This document shows positions 1-63,640 of a stretch of 64,000 bases of DNA, one piece after another. Each line of letters begins with the position of its first letter. Position 1 is the first letter of the stretch. Source of the DNA: Plutella xylostella (lineage: Eukaryota > Arthropoda > Insecta > Lepidoptera > Plutellidae); contig NC_064000.1 of assembly GCF_932276165.1 (NCBI RefSeq), positions 6,386,001-6,450,000 on the forward strand, in the 5' to 3' direction. The translations under genes and the position numbers were made by a program. The notes under the pieces were generated by a model that saw only the letters and a list, made by a program, of their open reading frames with translations, was not told the DNA's origin and ran no database searches.

Positions 1-1286
1 GTGAACTAGGTACTCAGGGCAGTTCATCCCGCAACATAACATTGTAAAGTATGTTGTTGTTGGAGGTACCTAGTTTGCTTTCGATATTGTTTAGTCTGCT
101 ATCCGATAGAGGTCAGTGTTGGTTTTTGTGGAGAAGTTGAGAAACGCAACACAAATGCATAGAAAAACGCGGACTCGGGTGTACCCTCAGGAAGCGTCAT
201 AGCGATCTTTCTTGATACAAAAAAGTCTGCCAATTTTTGCGGGGGGAAATTTTACCGTTTACCATGATTATGTCTCATGGGACATATAATTATGAGTTTT
301 AATTCCCAGCAATAAGGGTTACGTGAAGTGACATTTAATAATGAACACAGTGTCTTCATTTTTCTTGGCAATGGATGTAACAATTATCGATAAGTGTTAT
401 CGATGAATTCGAGAACATGGGTTAGAAATACTAATTTCAAATTAATTAGGTATAGTTAAATTTAATTAGGAATGATTAATAAACGAAGTCACCCGCTTTT
501 CGCTGTACATTTATACTCACGTGATAGGTCGCGAGCCGTATTTGAATGAGTGCAATGTACTGAAGTTGTCGAGTAAGTGGGCAACCCGACGGTCAGATGC
601 TTTCAAGCCGCCCCTTCGGGCGGCCTCTGTCTAGGATTAACGACTGCTGCCGAAGCAGCAACCGGGACCTACGGCTTAACGTCCCGTCCGGAGCACGGAA
701 ACGTCAAGAAAAGAACCATTTGAAATCGGTAACTCATGCTGTACCTACCAATGGCTGACCGTGTCAGTTGTTGCTTTACCTCAGTGATCAGTTACGATTA
801 CTGAAGCCAATTCGACTACGGACGCTTTCCAACTATGACCTTTTTTTGTCGATTAATACATATCTACATAACAACAGGAAACAGCTAATAACAATAAACC
901 ATGACCAAATCTGTGATCAAATCCGGAATCCGGATATTCTATGAATTGAAGCTGTCATTTTAGAATGTAAACAAATCATTTTCTATGAAACGAACGCTCT
1001 GCCAACTAGATTGAGTCTAGTGAAAATTGAGACTGCAACTAGTTTTTATAAATCGGTGGGCCTTTCTGGCCTACCACCCCGCCAGAAGGGAACGTCTGCC
1101 TATTTCGTCTCCAGACCATTCATACTCAATGCACAAATGAGACGAGCTTAACTGACCAATGTATGTATGTAGCATGTACCTATGTAGTAATGTTACACAG
1201 CGAGCATTCGTGCAGCCAATACGCAACAGTGCAGCGAGCATAGGATTCGATACTATTTTCGAATCTACACGAAGGGTCACTTTTAT
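1..1286. other. Intron or upstream flank of NOL4, non-coding
   Basis: I see no exon here. Position 482-560 holds a copy of a dispersed lepidopteran repeat (CCCGCTTTTCGCTGTACAT ... CGCGAGCCGTAT ... GCAATGTAC) that recurs near 12810, 22810 and 63080. It continues into a GC-rich stretch at about 598-705 with short self-complementary parts (GCCGCCC/GGGCGGC and GCTGC/GCAGC). The NOL4 exon at 1760 begins with a splice acceptor, so this stretch is presumably the end of an upstream intron. Confidence 0.6.
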
Positions 1287-1478
1287 CAAACGCTAAACGT
1301 ATTTTAATCAAATTTTAAATACATTTTGTACTGACAGCCGTATGACAGGCTACTAACTGCCGGTTTCTATAACTCTATCTATCCATAACTGGTAGTTACT
1401 TTCATACGATTTTGACATAATGACCAGCTATAGATAGATAGAGTTATAGAAACTGGCAGTAAATACGTTTAGCGTTTG
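1287..1478. repeat. Foldback element (MITE) with nested inverted arms
   Basis: The outer arms CAAACGCTAAACGTATTT (1287-1304) and its reverse complement (1461-1478) enclose a second inverted pair. That pair starts at about 1356 (ACTGCCGGTTTCTATAACTC...) and ends at 1460 (...ATAGAAACTGGCAGT). About 50 bp sits between the outer and inner arms on the left only, which suggests an insertion into one arm. It is a non-autonomous hairpin element; no transposase is present. Confidence 0.65.
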
Positions 1479-1759
1479 GTGAAATTCCACCTAACACATG
1501 GAAAAAATAAATGTCACTTTTGGAACTAACTTTGCCTTACATTTTGACAGTGACAGTTGACGATACGCAACGTTAACGGAGGATCGAAGCTTGTGCTGGC
1601 GACTCAGGATTCAGTTCTTCGCTCGCTGGTGTAAACATAATATGTTAAGCTAACCATCACTACACGCACCGCGAGCTGAGACCTGTGAATGGGAGCCTTT
1701 ACATTACACTATGTAACATTTTGTTTTCAAAACTAATCATCCCATTTCGTCTTCCACAG

Positions 1760-55578
<53,819 letters not shown>

Positions 55579-57750
55579 GATTCTCTCAAATTGAAATCAA
55601 AGAGATCGCCGGCGGGAACCGCCAAAAAGTTCTCTTTTTTCGACTAGACGTGTCGATTTAGACTTTACTTGGAGTGATTTAACTTTTTGTGGAGTGAAGT
55701 AAATCTAATGCGGGATAAGAAAGGTTAGCGATTGGAGGAACAGCGAAGTTTATCTAGATGATGTAATAACGTGAACGGGTTTTTTGGGTGTTGTATTGTC
55801 GATATGTCGTTATTTGTCAATAATTAATTAAAACATCATTATATGCGTAGTACATTTTTCTTGTCCAATTTTGTAGGTGTTGTGAAGTTAAATGCAATAA
55901 CTTTTCGCGTTTGGGAGTTTTGTTTGGTGCTTTACAAATGCGAATAGTTAAAATATTAACTTTGGTGTACAAAAATCTATTCAATTCGTTGTACTATTAC
56001 AAATTGTGGTGGAAATCGTACAAAGCTGCCATATAAAAAATGTTGCCATTTGAGAAATTACTCGTTGGAAGAGTACAAAATTATTTTTGTGTATATTTAG
56101 ATGTAAGAAAATAAAAAATCAGGGAGATTCATAGATATAGGTATTAAAAAACGATTTCTTGAGTGGTGCGAAACTATATAGGTTAGTCGATAAAATTCAT
56201 CGAAATTTTGCTTAAAATACTGATGGCTAAAATATATTTTGAAAGGGGAGTAAGGAAAACATCTTAGCTTATCTATATGTTTAACAGAGTTTAATGTTAG
56301 AATAAGTGGCATTTTAAATTAAGAAGCACGAATTTATTTGTTATTTTGTATTATAATATTAACGCAGTAGATGATTCAATACAATTAATAATATATTTTA
56401 GTTTATTGTTTCTTAGATTATGGGGTACGTTGCTATCCAATCTCGGTTCCATCCAAATTTTATATAGTAAGTTTTCAATAGACTTAATTTTTATTAGGGG
56501 CATTGTACTTCATTTTTTAAAAATTTAATGTATTTTTTGTATTATTGTATCATTATTTTGTTCACTGTTTTTATTTTATTTTAATCAATGCTTTGCTCAT
56601 TTTGGATTTTGAATGTACATTTTAAAATTGTTACCATAGAGTTTATGGCCAGCTATTTTAGGTAGGATATAATGTTAGTGTTACTGCTTATAAAAATAAA
56701 CGCGATTCTGTACAAAAAATACTATTTATCTTTAATTTTTGTATAACTATTTGGCCTAACTTCATTTCCAAACCTAACTTAATCGTTGATATAAAGTACA
56801 AAGAGGTAAATACCTCTTTTTTATTTTAATTGTTATTTAAGCATTGTTTAAAAATTTGGCCAGTGTTAGTCGGTTATTTTTATCAGCCAGTGTTATTATT
56901 ACATAAGAACTAATACAGTACAATAGATTAATCAAAGTTACATACATAATCTCAATGCTTGATGTGTTTGCAGCCCATTTCCCTACTTCAGATTTTTCAT
57001 CAGTGTGAACAAAACACTATGGAAAGTCATTTGCTTTCTGTTTTCATGAAGTTTACGCCGATTGGCTAACATAATGTTAGGTTTTGTTCACATTGGGTAA
57101 TATCTTAAGTCCACATATAAATAAACAAATACATTGTCTCATTTTCCGCACACTATCTCAGTAATTAAACAGCTTAAGCCAGTTTCAATTTATAAAATTG
57201 TAAATTCACTTTTAAAAATTGCCAAAGAATCGAATTGATTTTCAGTGTGTTACAAATTATTTGTATGGGAATTAATGCTTTTTTATAAATATTTATGTAT
57301 ATTTTTATTAATTTAAAGTTGCTTTACAAAGTCATTCCAATGTTTTTTTACTGTGAAAAAGTAGCAGTCAGTATAAATTGTATGAAATGTGTAAAGTAAA
57401 TTTTTAGAATTATAAAACAAAGTTGATTAGAAATATTGGAAAGTTGATGTTGGGTACGAAATCAATAATGGTGGTAAACGTTGAGAAACTGAAAAATTGT
57501 TAGACATAAAAATATATTATTATTACTAATTAATAGAGATGTAAAAATGGTTTACAATTATTATTAGTTTGAGAAATAAATACAAAAGAAGATAATTACA
57601 AAGGCGATTGTTACTATTAATGACGATATGAGAATTAAGTTATCTAATTTTGCAATTTCAAAATGTGAGTTTTACAATTTTGAAAAGAAAATATTAAATA
57701 TGCTCATATACAGTATGGTGGTTTTATTTTATTTCGTTACATTTTCACTA
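55579..57750 (+). other. NOL4 3' UTR and intergenic DNA
   Basis: AT-rich. The first good AATAAA is at 56695-56700, about 1.1 kb after the stop, with another near 57573; either could end the message. Beyond that lies the gap between the two convergent genes. No open frame of interest. Confidence 0.6.
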
Positions 57751-58099
57751 AAATGGAGTACTGCTGAACAAACACTTAGATGTAGGTTATGTTATGTTAG
57801 TTATGTAGGACTAGGAACCAATACTAAACACTTATCTTGTTGCAGAAGTTTATCATGAAATTTTTATTACGAGTATACCTACTTAATTTTTTTGAACATA
57901 CGAGTACTGTCTAGGATGTCTCACATTTACGATATTAACTGAGTGAGAAATTACGCGGATTACATGGACCAATAGCTACGAAGTAAAAAATATTCAGTAA
58001 AGTACCTACGCGGGCTACGCGTATATAGAAAAAAAATGTTGATAAAATCACATCTGCCCCTCTTTGCTAGCTTATCATCCCCATTGCTGCGTAATCGGG

Positions 58100-58200
58100 A
58101 CACTCCCGGCTGCACCCCTCTGTCAATGGGTTCCTTCATGAGTAGCGTCATGGCCAGCGCGAAGAAGTCCTGGACCGATGGAGACGCCAGGCTCGTGTGC
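58100..58200 (-). pseudogene. Dead copy of protease-homolog exon 6 (oldest looking)
   Basis: Shares TCATGGCCAGCGCGAAGAAG and GGAGACGCCAGGCTCGTG with the working exon 6 but has substitutions and loses the end that held the splice acceptor. Confidence 0.75.
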
Positions 58201-58284
58201 ACTCAAATGACTAATGCTGAACAAACACATTATCTGTGACACTAAACCGTGGCGTGCTCCTTATAACTAGGTGTTTTGTAATGT

Positions 58285-58553
58285 AGAAGACCGAATGGCG
58301 TAGTGGTTAGTGACCCCGACTACTGAGCCGATGGTCCCGGGTTCGATTCCCGACTGGGGCAGATATTTGTTTAAACACAGATATTTGTTCTCGGGTCTTG
58401 GATGTGCCCGTAAAATGGCAATAGGCCCGCCCCCTATTACATTGGGACTAACATAACACTCTGGCGAAAAGTGGGTGCAGCAATGCACCTCTGCCTACCC
58501 CGCAAGGGAGTACATTAGTACAAGGCGTGAGTGCGTGTTTGTTTTGTTTGTTG
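58285..58553 (+). mobile_element. Full-length tRNA-derived SINE with target duplication
   Basis: The head has box A-like TAGTGGTTAGTGAC and box B GGTTCGATTCC (RNA polymerase III promoter). The body has GGGGCAGATATTTG, AGGCCCGCCCCCTATTACAT and GTGGGTGCAGCAATGCACC, and the end is T/G-rich. TTTGTAATGT flanks both sides (58275-58284 and 58554-58563), showing target-primed insertion into a duplicated protease-homolog unit. Confidence 0.9.
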
Positions 58554-58788
58554 TTTGTAATGTGGTAGGAACCAATACAAAACACTTGATATACAAAAGT
58601 TTTCTTTTAGAATTTTCATCGGTACCTATTTCGTTTTCTCTATTTTTCATAACTATGTATATATGTAAGATGAAAAGATTTCCTTCTCATGAAAAAGTTT
58701 CTATTCGAGTGCAATAAACTGTATTTTATCTTTATTACAAATGTAAACGCCGCTTAACAAAACAATCTAAAGCCCCTACGTCGTTCAC

Positions 58789-58870
58789 AGTCCTGAGACG
58801 GCCAGCGAGAGGAAGTCCTGCACCGACGGAGACGCCAGGCTCGTGAACATGGCTGGGTACCGCTCTGTGC
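58789..58870 (-). pseudogene. Dead copy of protease-homolog exon 6, internally deleted
   Basis: GGCCAGCGAGAGGAAGTCCT through ATGGCTGGGTACCGCTCTGTGC equals the working exon 6, but the stop-side half is deleted and no acceptor follows. Confidence 0.8.
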
Positions 58871-59188
58871 ACTCACATGACTAATGCTGAATAAACACAC
58901 GAGATGTAGGTTATGTAGGAAATAAAACAAAACACTATTTTTCGCAGAAGTTTTCTTCTGGATTTTTTATCGGTGCTTCATTTTGTTACTTACTTTTTCT
59001 TCCTATCAATGTGGTGGTTTAGAAGAGGTTACTTTTACGTAATAAGGTCGCCGATTCTGCTATTTATTTCCTGCTTCTATATTTTTGCGAAACAGTTTCT
59101 ATTCGAGTGCTATCAACAGTATATTATCTTTATGGCTAATGTAAACACCGCTTAACAAACACATCTAAAGCCACTTCATCGTTCACCA

Positions 59189-59315
59189 TCAGGCTGCACC
59201 CCACTGTCCTGCAGCGGCATCGTGTTCCTCCCTCATGAGCTGCGACATGGCCAGCGAGAGGAAGTCCTGCACCGACGGAGACGCCAGGCTCGTGAACATG
59301 GCTGGGTACCGCTCT
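59189..59315 (-). pseudogene. Dead copy of protease-homolog exon 6, near identical
   Basis: By eye it matches 59760-59895 except that the stop reads TGA instead of TAA, and the sequence diverges after CGCTCT so the splice acceptor is missing. Recent duplication or gene conversion. Confidence 0.88.
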
Positions 59316-59696
59316 TTGCAATCTAATGACTAATGCTGAATAACCACACTAGATATAGGTTATGTAGGACCCAAATACAAAACAATTTTTGCAGAAGTAC
59401 TGCTGAATAGACACTTTCATAGATGTATAATGTAGACCGGTTGGAACCAATAAAAACACATGTTGCAGAGATTTCTTTTCATTTTCTATATAGGGCTGTC
59501 TGAAAGAGATTACTTTTTAGTAATAAGGCCGCTGTTTGTGGTATATATTCCCTATTCTATATTTAACTAGCTACCCCGCCGCGAGCTTCGCTTCGCCTTA
59601 GAATGTTTTCCTTCCGATGAAACAGTTTCTATTCGAGTGCAATAAACAGTAGGTATTTTATCTGTTCTATTCGAATGCAATAAACAGTATTTTATC

Positions 59697-59702
59697 TTTA
59701 TT
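59697..59702 (-). terminator. Poly(A) signal AATAAA of the protease homolog
   Basis: AATAAA on the - strand about 58 nt after the TAA stop of exon 6. The same AATAAAGATAAAATAC stretch is present in the upstream duplicate units. Confidence 0.75.
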
Positions 59703-59759
59703 CCAAATGTGTTAAACACCGCTTAACAAACACATCTAAAGCCACTTCATCGTTCACCA

Positions 59760-59895
59760 TTAGGCTGCACCCCACTGTCCTGCAGCGGCATCGTGTTCCT
59801 CCCTCATGAGCTGCGACATGGCCAGCGAGAGGAAGTCCTGCACCGACGGAGACGCCAGGCTCGTGAACATGGCTGGGTACCGCTCTGTGCCGCAA
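59760..59895 (-). CDS. Serine protease homolog exon 6 (terminal)
   Basis: Acceptor CCCCCAG before 59895; phase 2 in. Encodes CGTERYPAMFTSLASPSVQD, then FLSLAMSQL and a short acidic/Ala tail, TAA at 59762-59760. This is the source of the tandem dead copies on its 3' side. Confidence 0.9.
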
Positions 59896-62800
59896 CTGGG
59901 GGTGTGAATAGACTGGGGTTTAATCCCCCAAAGAAGAAGAGGGGTGTTATAAGTTTCACGTGACTGTGTGTGTGTATCTGTCTAGTAGCGTAGCTCGCAA
60001 ACAGCTGAATCGATTTTCGGTTTGTGTTTTTCAAGTCGAGTGTTCTTAGCCATATTTTGTTAAAATTGGCTTAGCTGTTCCAAAGTTGTGCAACTTTAGT
60101 GTCGAATTTCGGAGGTTTTTAACGTTGGTTAGGTTAGGTTATTACCATGGTATAGAAGGTAGAAGACAGACTTACGATCGCCTCAATCCCCATGAAGCGA
60201 GGCCCCATAGCACCCCCTCGCTGACCGCCGGAGCGCCCGTGTCTCTCTGGAAAGATAACACCGTTATTTCGAAGGATAGTATATTTTCGAAAGCCTGGCA
60301 ACTTATTGTGGAAACGGAACTTTTGCTCTAAAGTGTACCTAATCCATACAGTTCAACTCACAGTACAAGGCGCTTGATGGTGTCTCTGCGCCACGCAGAA
60401 GAAGCTGTCGGAGACGTTGACCCCGAACCGGTTGGTGACGTTTCTGCAGCGCGGCAGGTCCATCAGCCTGGCGCGGTACACCTGGAGCTCGTGCCGTCTC
60501 ACGAGCAATGAAAAAGTTCCACTAACAAAATGTCGACGCTAAACGACCCTGATAAAAATATTTACCTTTTTAGATAGTAGTATGCTGGTGCGCTGTTAAA
60601 TAGCCGCGTATCCACCTAAGGCATGCCTCGGGTTTGCTAAAACGCGATCCAATGCTCGGTTTGTATAAAAGACCATATAAACCGAGCATTGGATTGGATC
60701 GCCTTCTAGCAAACCCGAGACATGCCTCGCCGAGGCGTGCGACAGGTGGATATGCGGCTGTTGAGCTTCATATTTCAGTCTATGCTACTTAGTACCAAGA
60801 ACCGTTCACCGTCGTGCTGTGCGCGTGCGACGATTGTTTGCCATGAGGACCAATCGCACCATTTCTGGTTCACGATCTCCCCTGTATCGCCTGGTTGAAA
60901 CCTATAATGGAACTTTTGTGGACGTGGATATTTTTGCCCTTTCACCATCCTGCTTTAAAAACCATTGCACTCGTGTACTTATTTCTAATCAACAGTGTTT
61001 GTAAATGATTTCTTGTTCTCTTTCTTCTTGTTCTTGTTCTGATGTTTACACAAAATCCACATTATGCTTATAAATAGTGATTTATTTTTATTTTATTCAC
61101 TGTTTGTAAGTGTGTGTTTATTTGGTTTTGTATTTACTGATTTATGTTTAATGCTATCCTAAGTATATTCTTATAGCGTATCCCCTTTTATAAATATTGA
61201 TTCTTTGTAACCTGTGGACATTGTCGTGGGTTGTACATTTATGTAAGTTTTTAAATTTAACACAATGTATTACACTTTAATGTATAACTGTTTATTGTCC
61301 CTAATAAAGTAAAATAAAATAAATAAAATATTGCACACGGCGGCGTCATTAAGCTAGCCTTTTTAGTTTAGGGGTAACTAATTTGGTGCTATTGTCACTG
61401 GAACTTTTCCATTGCTCGTCTAGTGAGTGTAGCTCATTCAACTCACAGTGCAAGGCGCTTGATGGTGTCTCTGCGCCACGCAGAAGAAAGTGTCGGAGAC
61501 GTTGACCCCGAACCGGTTGGTGACGTTCCTGCAGCGCCCCAGGTCCAGCAGCCTGGCGCGGTACACCTGGAGCGGCCGCATCGCGTGGGTGAACGAACCG
61601 TCTCGCTGGGGGAAGGGAGAAATACTTAATTAATTATTGTAGTCTTCAGTGAGCCATTACCACCACCAAATATTAGCAATTAACAATCCTCAAGCAGCGT
61701 GGCTAGCTTTTCAAAGCCGAAGTACTTGTATGGATCTGGCAGATGTTTGATAGGCGAGCGAAGCTGCTAATTATTACACCCGAGTCCGCGTTGTTCTATG
61801 CTGCTAATGGATGATCGGTGGTGGTACGGTAACTGAAATTTTATAAGTACTTGTACAATTTACCCTCTTGCATACCAAAATGTTTCAGGCATCAGATTTC
61901 CATCCATCAGAATGATAGGAAAATTTACCTGGTGACTGATGAAATTCTATAGGTACTCAATAATTTAGAGGTAGTTTACATCTTGAGATCCCCAGCTAGT
62001 GACGAAGACTTCATAAAAAGACGGCATCATGTTGCTGTTCGGAATGTCTACTGCATGGCATCCGGATGAAAATCTGAAAACGGAAATCTATTTACTTGTT
62101 TCCGAAGATGTTTTCCTTCTCTTATTTACATCTAAAGTGGACACAAAATTTAGAGTCAAAACTACGTCGTCATCAGAAGGGCTAGCACGCGGCGTAAAGA
62201 CCTGCATATCAAGACCTGACAAAACTTTTCATTAAGAGCATGTAAACAGTATGCAAAACTTTTTGTTCTAGTCCTTATTTATTTATTTGATACTTTATTG
62301 CACAATTATGGTGGTCATAAAATCTTACTCACTTAATGTTCTTATCCAGCTGCAGCATAGCAATGTCATTGGCAGGCTCGGCGCGGATGTCCCACTTCGG
62401 GTGCTTCATCACCTTCTTTATCCCGGCCACCTGACCGCCAACTTGCGCCTGGCTGGAGCACGCGCGCACCTTCATGGACGATTCGTCTGTAGACCTGAAT
62501 GAATTAATATACTTTATTGGCAGAAAAATATACATAGTATACAGTCATCAGTTGCACAGAAATAAAGAATTTAAATTGCAACCTAAACTAGGCTCATCAC
62601 TTGTGCTATTGATAACAGGTTCTTCCTTTACCTGGATAGGAGATGTGGTGATTAGCCCGGCGTGTGGGGAAATTGGTGGGAAGTAAAATAAGGAACGGTG
62701 GGGTAAACGAGTTCTGGAGTGGAGATTACGAACAGACAAGGGTGAGACGCTCTCTGGCCCGATGGACTGAAGACATTACATAGATGGCCGGTAGTGGCGG

Positions 62801-63640
62801 GGTTGAGATTTACGGACGGGTGAAGATCGATTTAAATTCACATTGGCTTAGCAGACTGAACTTAAGAGAGTCACCATCATCATTATCTGAAGAGGGAGAC
62901 CAGGCAAGCGTCTCAAACAATAAGGTGTAAATGCTAATGAAGGGGTTAACTTGACAGAAGCCAGGAAAATTGATGAGGACAAAACAGCTTCTTTAGGCCC
63001 TCTGTTGTACAGCGTTACTACAGGACATACATTCTCACGACTGTAATCCCCAAAGGGGTAGTCAGAAGTGGCTCGCAAGTCACCCGCTTTTCGCTGTACA
63101 TTAGCACTCACGTAATAAGTCGCGAGTCGTATCGCCGTTTTGGAACGAGCACAATGCACCTAGGCTACACATCTACGTGTACCTACCTCAGGACAGCAAC
63201 AACAAATAAATATGTGGGGAAATCTCACACACGGCGATCCGACCCCAAGCTAGGTAGAACCTGTGTTATGGGTATCGGACAGCTGATATATAGATATAGA
63301 TACACAAATACATAGATAGATACATACTAAATATAAATATAAACACCCAAGACCCGAGTACAAATATCTGTCTTTATACAAATATCTGCCCCAGCCGGGA
63401 ATCGAACCCGGGACCTTTGGCATAGCAGTCAGGGTCACTAACCACGTAACTATTCAGCCGGCTACAAATGTAACCTAACTTACTTCCAAACACAATTAGC
63501 CGTGGTGACGACAATCCTGGGGTTGAGCAGTGCGCCGCCGCACCAGTGCGCTCCATCTTTCTGTATCGACGCCACGTACGGGTAGTCGTCTACCCTCGCG
63601 TCCTGTGCCATTATCAGCCGACGACTCTGTTCATATATCT
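59760..63640 (-). CDS. Trypsin-like serine protease homolog (catalytically altered), 6 exons, 5'-partial
   Basis: Gene-level entry, - strand: 63640-63484, 62494-62333, 62073-61980, 61605-61447, 60246-60176, 59895-59760. The joined frame is open for about 258 residues and ends in TAA; all phases fit. Chymotrypsin-fold marks: activation region RRLIMAQDARVDDYPYVASI; CGGALLNPRIVVTTANC, where the catalytic His reads Asn; NDIAML with Asp102 kept; VTSWG; an FFCV disulphide region; CTRDTGAP in place of GDSGGP, so Ser195 reads Thr and Gly193 reads Arg; LWGLASWG; and YPAMFTSLASP. The fold is S1A but two of three catalytic residues are gone, so it is a serine protease homolog, probably secreted and acting by binding. 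The signal-peptide exon is beyond the window. It converges with NOL4. Confidence 0.9.
60176..60246 (-). CDS. Serine protease homolog exon 5 (active-site region)
   Basis: Acceptor TTATCTTTCCAG, donor ATC|GTAAGT; phase 0 in, 2 out. Encodes RDTGAPAVSEGVLWGLASWG plus LRR. The canonical GDSGGP is RDTGAP here: Thr at the nucleophile position, Arg at the oxyanion-hole Gly and Ala at the next Gly. Confidence 0.9.
60362..60488 (-). pseudogene. Duplicate of serine protease homolog exon 4, truncated
   Basis: Encodes LQVYRARLMDLPRCRNVTNR and FGVNVSDSFFCVAQRHH, close to exon 4 at 61605-61447, with the same donor ACT|GTGAGT. Its 5' end is cut by the foldback element starting at 60502 and no acceptor in the needed phase is seen, so it is probably skipped. 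Confidence 0.75.
60502..61428. mobile_element. Foldback transposon, 0.93 kb, between duplicated exons
   Basis: The ends CGAGCAATGAAAAAGTTCCA (left) and the complement of CGAGCAATGGAAAAGTTCCA (right) are inverted. A smaller MITE (60602-60759) is nested inside. An A-rich stretch AATAAAGTAAAATAAAATAA at 61303-61322 suggests a captured retroelement 3' end. A 61-codon frame at 60819 has no recognised domain. Related short elements: 46361-46610 and 24615-24683. Confidence 0.7.
60602..60759. repeat. Nested foldback MITE, 158 bp
   Basis: AGCCGCGTATCCACCTAAGGC...GATCCAATGCTCGGTTT faces AAACCGAGCATTGGAT...GACAGGTGGATATGCGGCT. Arms are about 60-80 bp with one arm longer. Confidence 0.8.
61447..61605 (-). 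CDS. Serine protease homolog exon 4
   Basis: Acceptor CTTCCCCCAG, donor ACT|GTGAGT; phase 0 in and out, 53 codons. Encodes MRPLQVYRARLLDLGRCRN, then VSDTFFCVAQRHHQAPCT with the Cys pair before the active-site loop. Duplicated at 60362-60488. Confidence 0.88.
61606..61979 (-). other. Intron of the serine protease homolog
   Basis: Non-coding, between GTAAAC (61979) and the acceptor at 61606. No repeat recognised. Confidence 0.65.
61980..62073 (-). CDS. Serine protease homolog exon 3
   Basis: Acceptor CCGTTTTCAG, donor GAT|GTAAAC; phase 2 in, 0 out. Encodes FSSGCHAVDIPNSNMMPSFY and EVFVTSWGSQD; VTSWG is the V.GWG landmark of S1 proteases. Confidence 0.82.
62333..62494 (-). CDS. Serine protease homolog exon 2
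   Basis: Acceptor TTCATTCAG, donor TTAA|GTGAGT; phase 2 in and out. Encodes VRACSSQAQVGGQVAGIKKV and HPKWD...NDIAMLQLDKNI; the Asp of NDIAML is the retained catalytic Asp102. Confidence 0.9.
62495..63221 (-). other. Intron of the serine protease homolog
   Basis: Contains, at about 63025-63165, a copy of the lepidopteran repeat CACCCGCTTTTCGCTGTACA...CGCGAGTCGTATCGCCG, preceded by GACTGTAATCCCCAAAGGGG. Otherwise no gene seen. Confidence 0.6.
63025..63165. repeat. Dispersed lepidopteran repeat, fullest copy
   Basis: CCCCAAAGGGGTAGTCAGAAG, then CACCCGCTTTTCGCTGTACA and TCGCGAGTCGTATCGCCG to GCACAATGCACC. Partial copies lie near 482-560, 12805-12870 and 22805-22880. The direct family is not determined. 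Confidence 0.6.
63222..63466 (-). mobile_element. tRNA-headed SINE, second family
   Basis: On the - strand the head is ACGTGGTTAGTGACCCTGAC then GGTCCCGGGTTCGATTCCC (box B). GGGGCAGATATTTGT follows, as in the first family, then a different tail with (GATA)-like runs, ATATCAGCTGTCCGATACCC and ending GTGTGAGAT. A fragment is at 40158-40344. Confidence 0.85.
63484..63640 (-). CDS. Serine protease homolog exon 1 in window
   Basis: Acceptor GGATATTTCCAG before 63640, so upstream exon(s) exist; donor GGAA|GTAAGT. Encodes RRLIMAQDARVDDYPYVASI, then GAHWCGGALLNPRIVVTTAN. The activation cleavage site R-IVGG is R-LIMA here, and the TAAHC motif is TANC, with Asn for the catalytic His. Confidence 0.9.

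Larger units (their letters stand above)
57751..59759 (-). repeat. Tandem degenerate duplications of the protease-homolog terminal exon and 3' flank
   Basis: Units of roughly 450-560 bp begin near 57758, 58208, 58878 and 59327 (counting from CTAATGCTGAA.AAACAC) and contain, in order, GATGTAGGTTATGTAGGA, CAGAAGTTTTCTT, TTTCTATTCGAGTGC.AT, a TTTATCTTTAT poly(A)-signal stretch and a piece of the last exon. The unit starting at 58208 is interrupted by a SINE. Copies of the exon lack the splice acceptor, so they are probably dead. Confidence 0.85.

Noticed and set aside
1685..1759. Upstream extension of NOL4 exon A to an ATG
   Set aside because: The stretch ends in a good splice acceptor and encodes a non-conserved hydrophobic peptide; NOL4 homology begins exactly at the acceptor.
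58290..58360. Possible tRNA gene (box A and box B)
   Set aside because: It is the head of a SINE: no complete cloverleaf, followed by a SINE body and bounded by a target duplication.
62029..62235. 68-codon frame on the + strand
   Set aside because: It overlaps exon 3 of the - strand protease homolog and has no domain.
63395..63466. Possible tRNA gene on the - strand
   Set aside because: Again a SINE head with a degenerate acceptor stem and a SINE body following.
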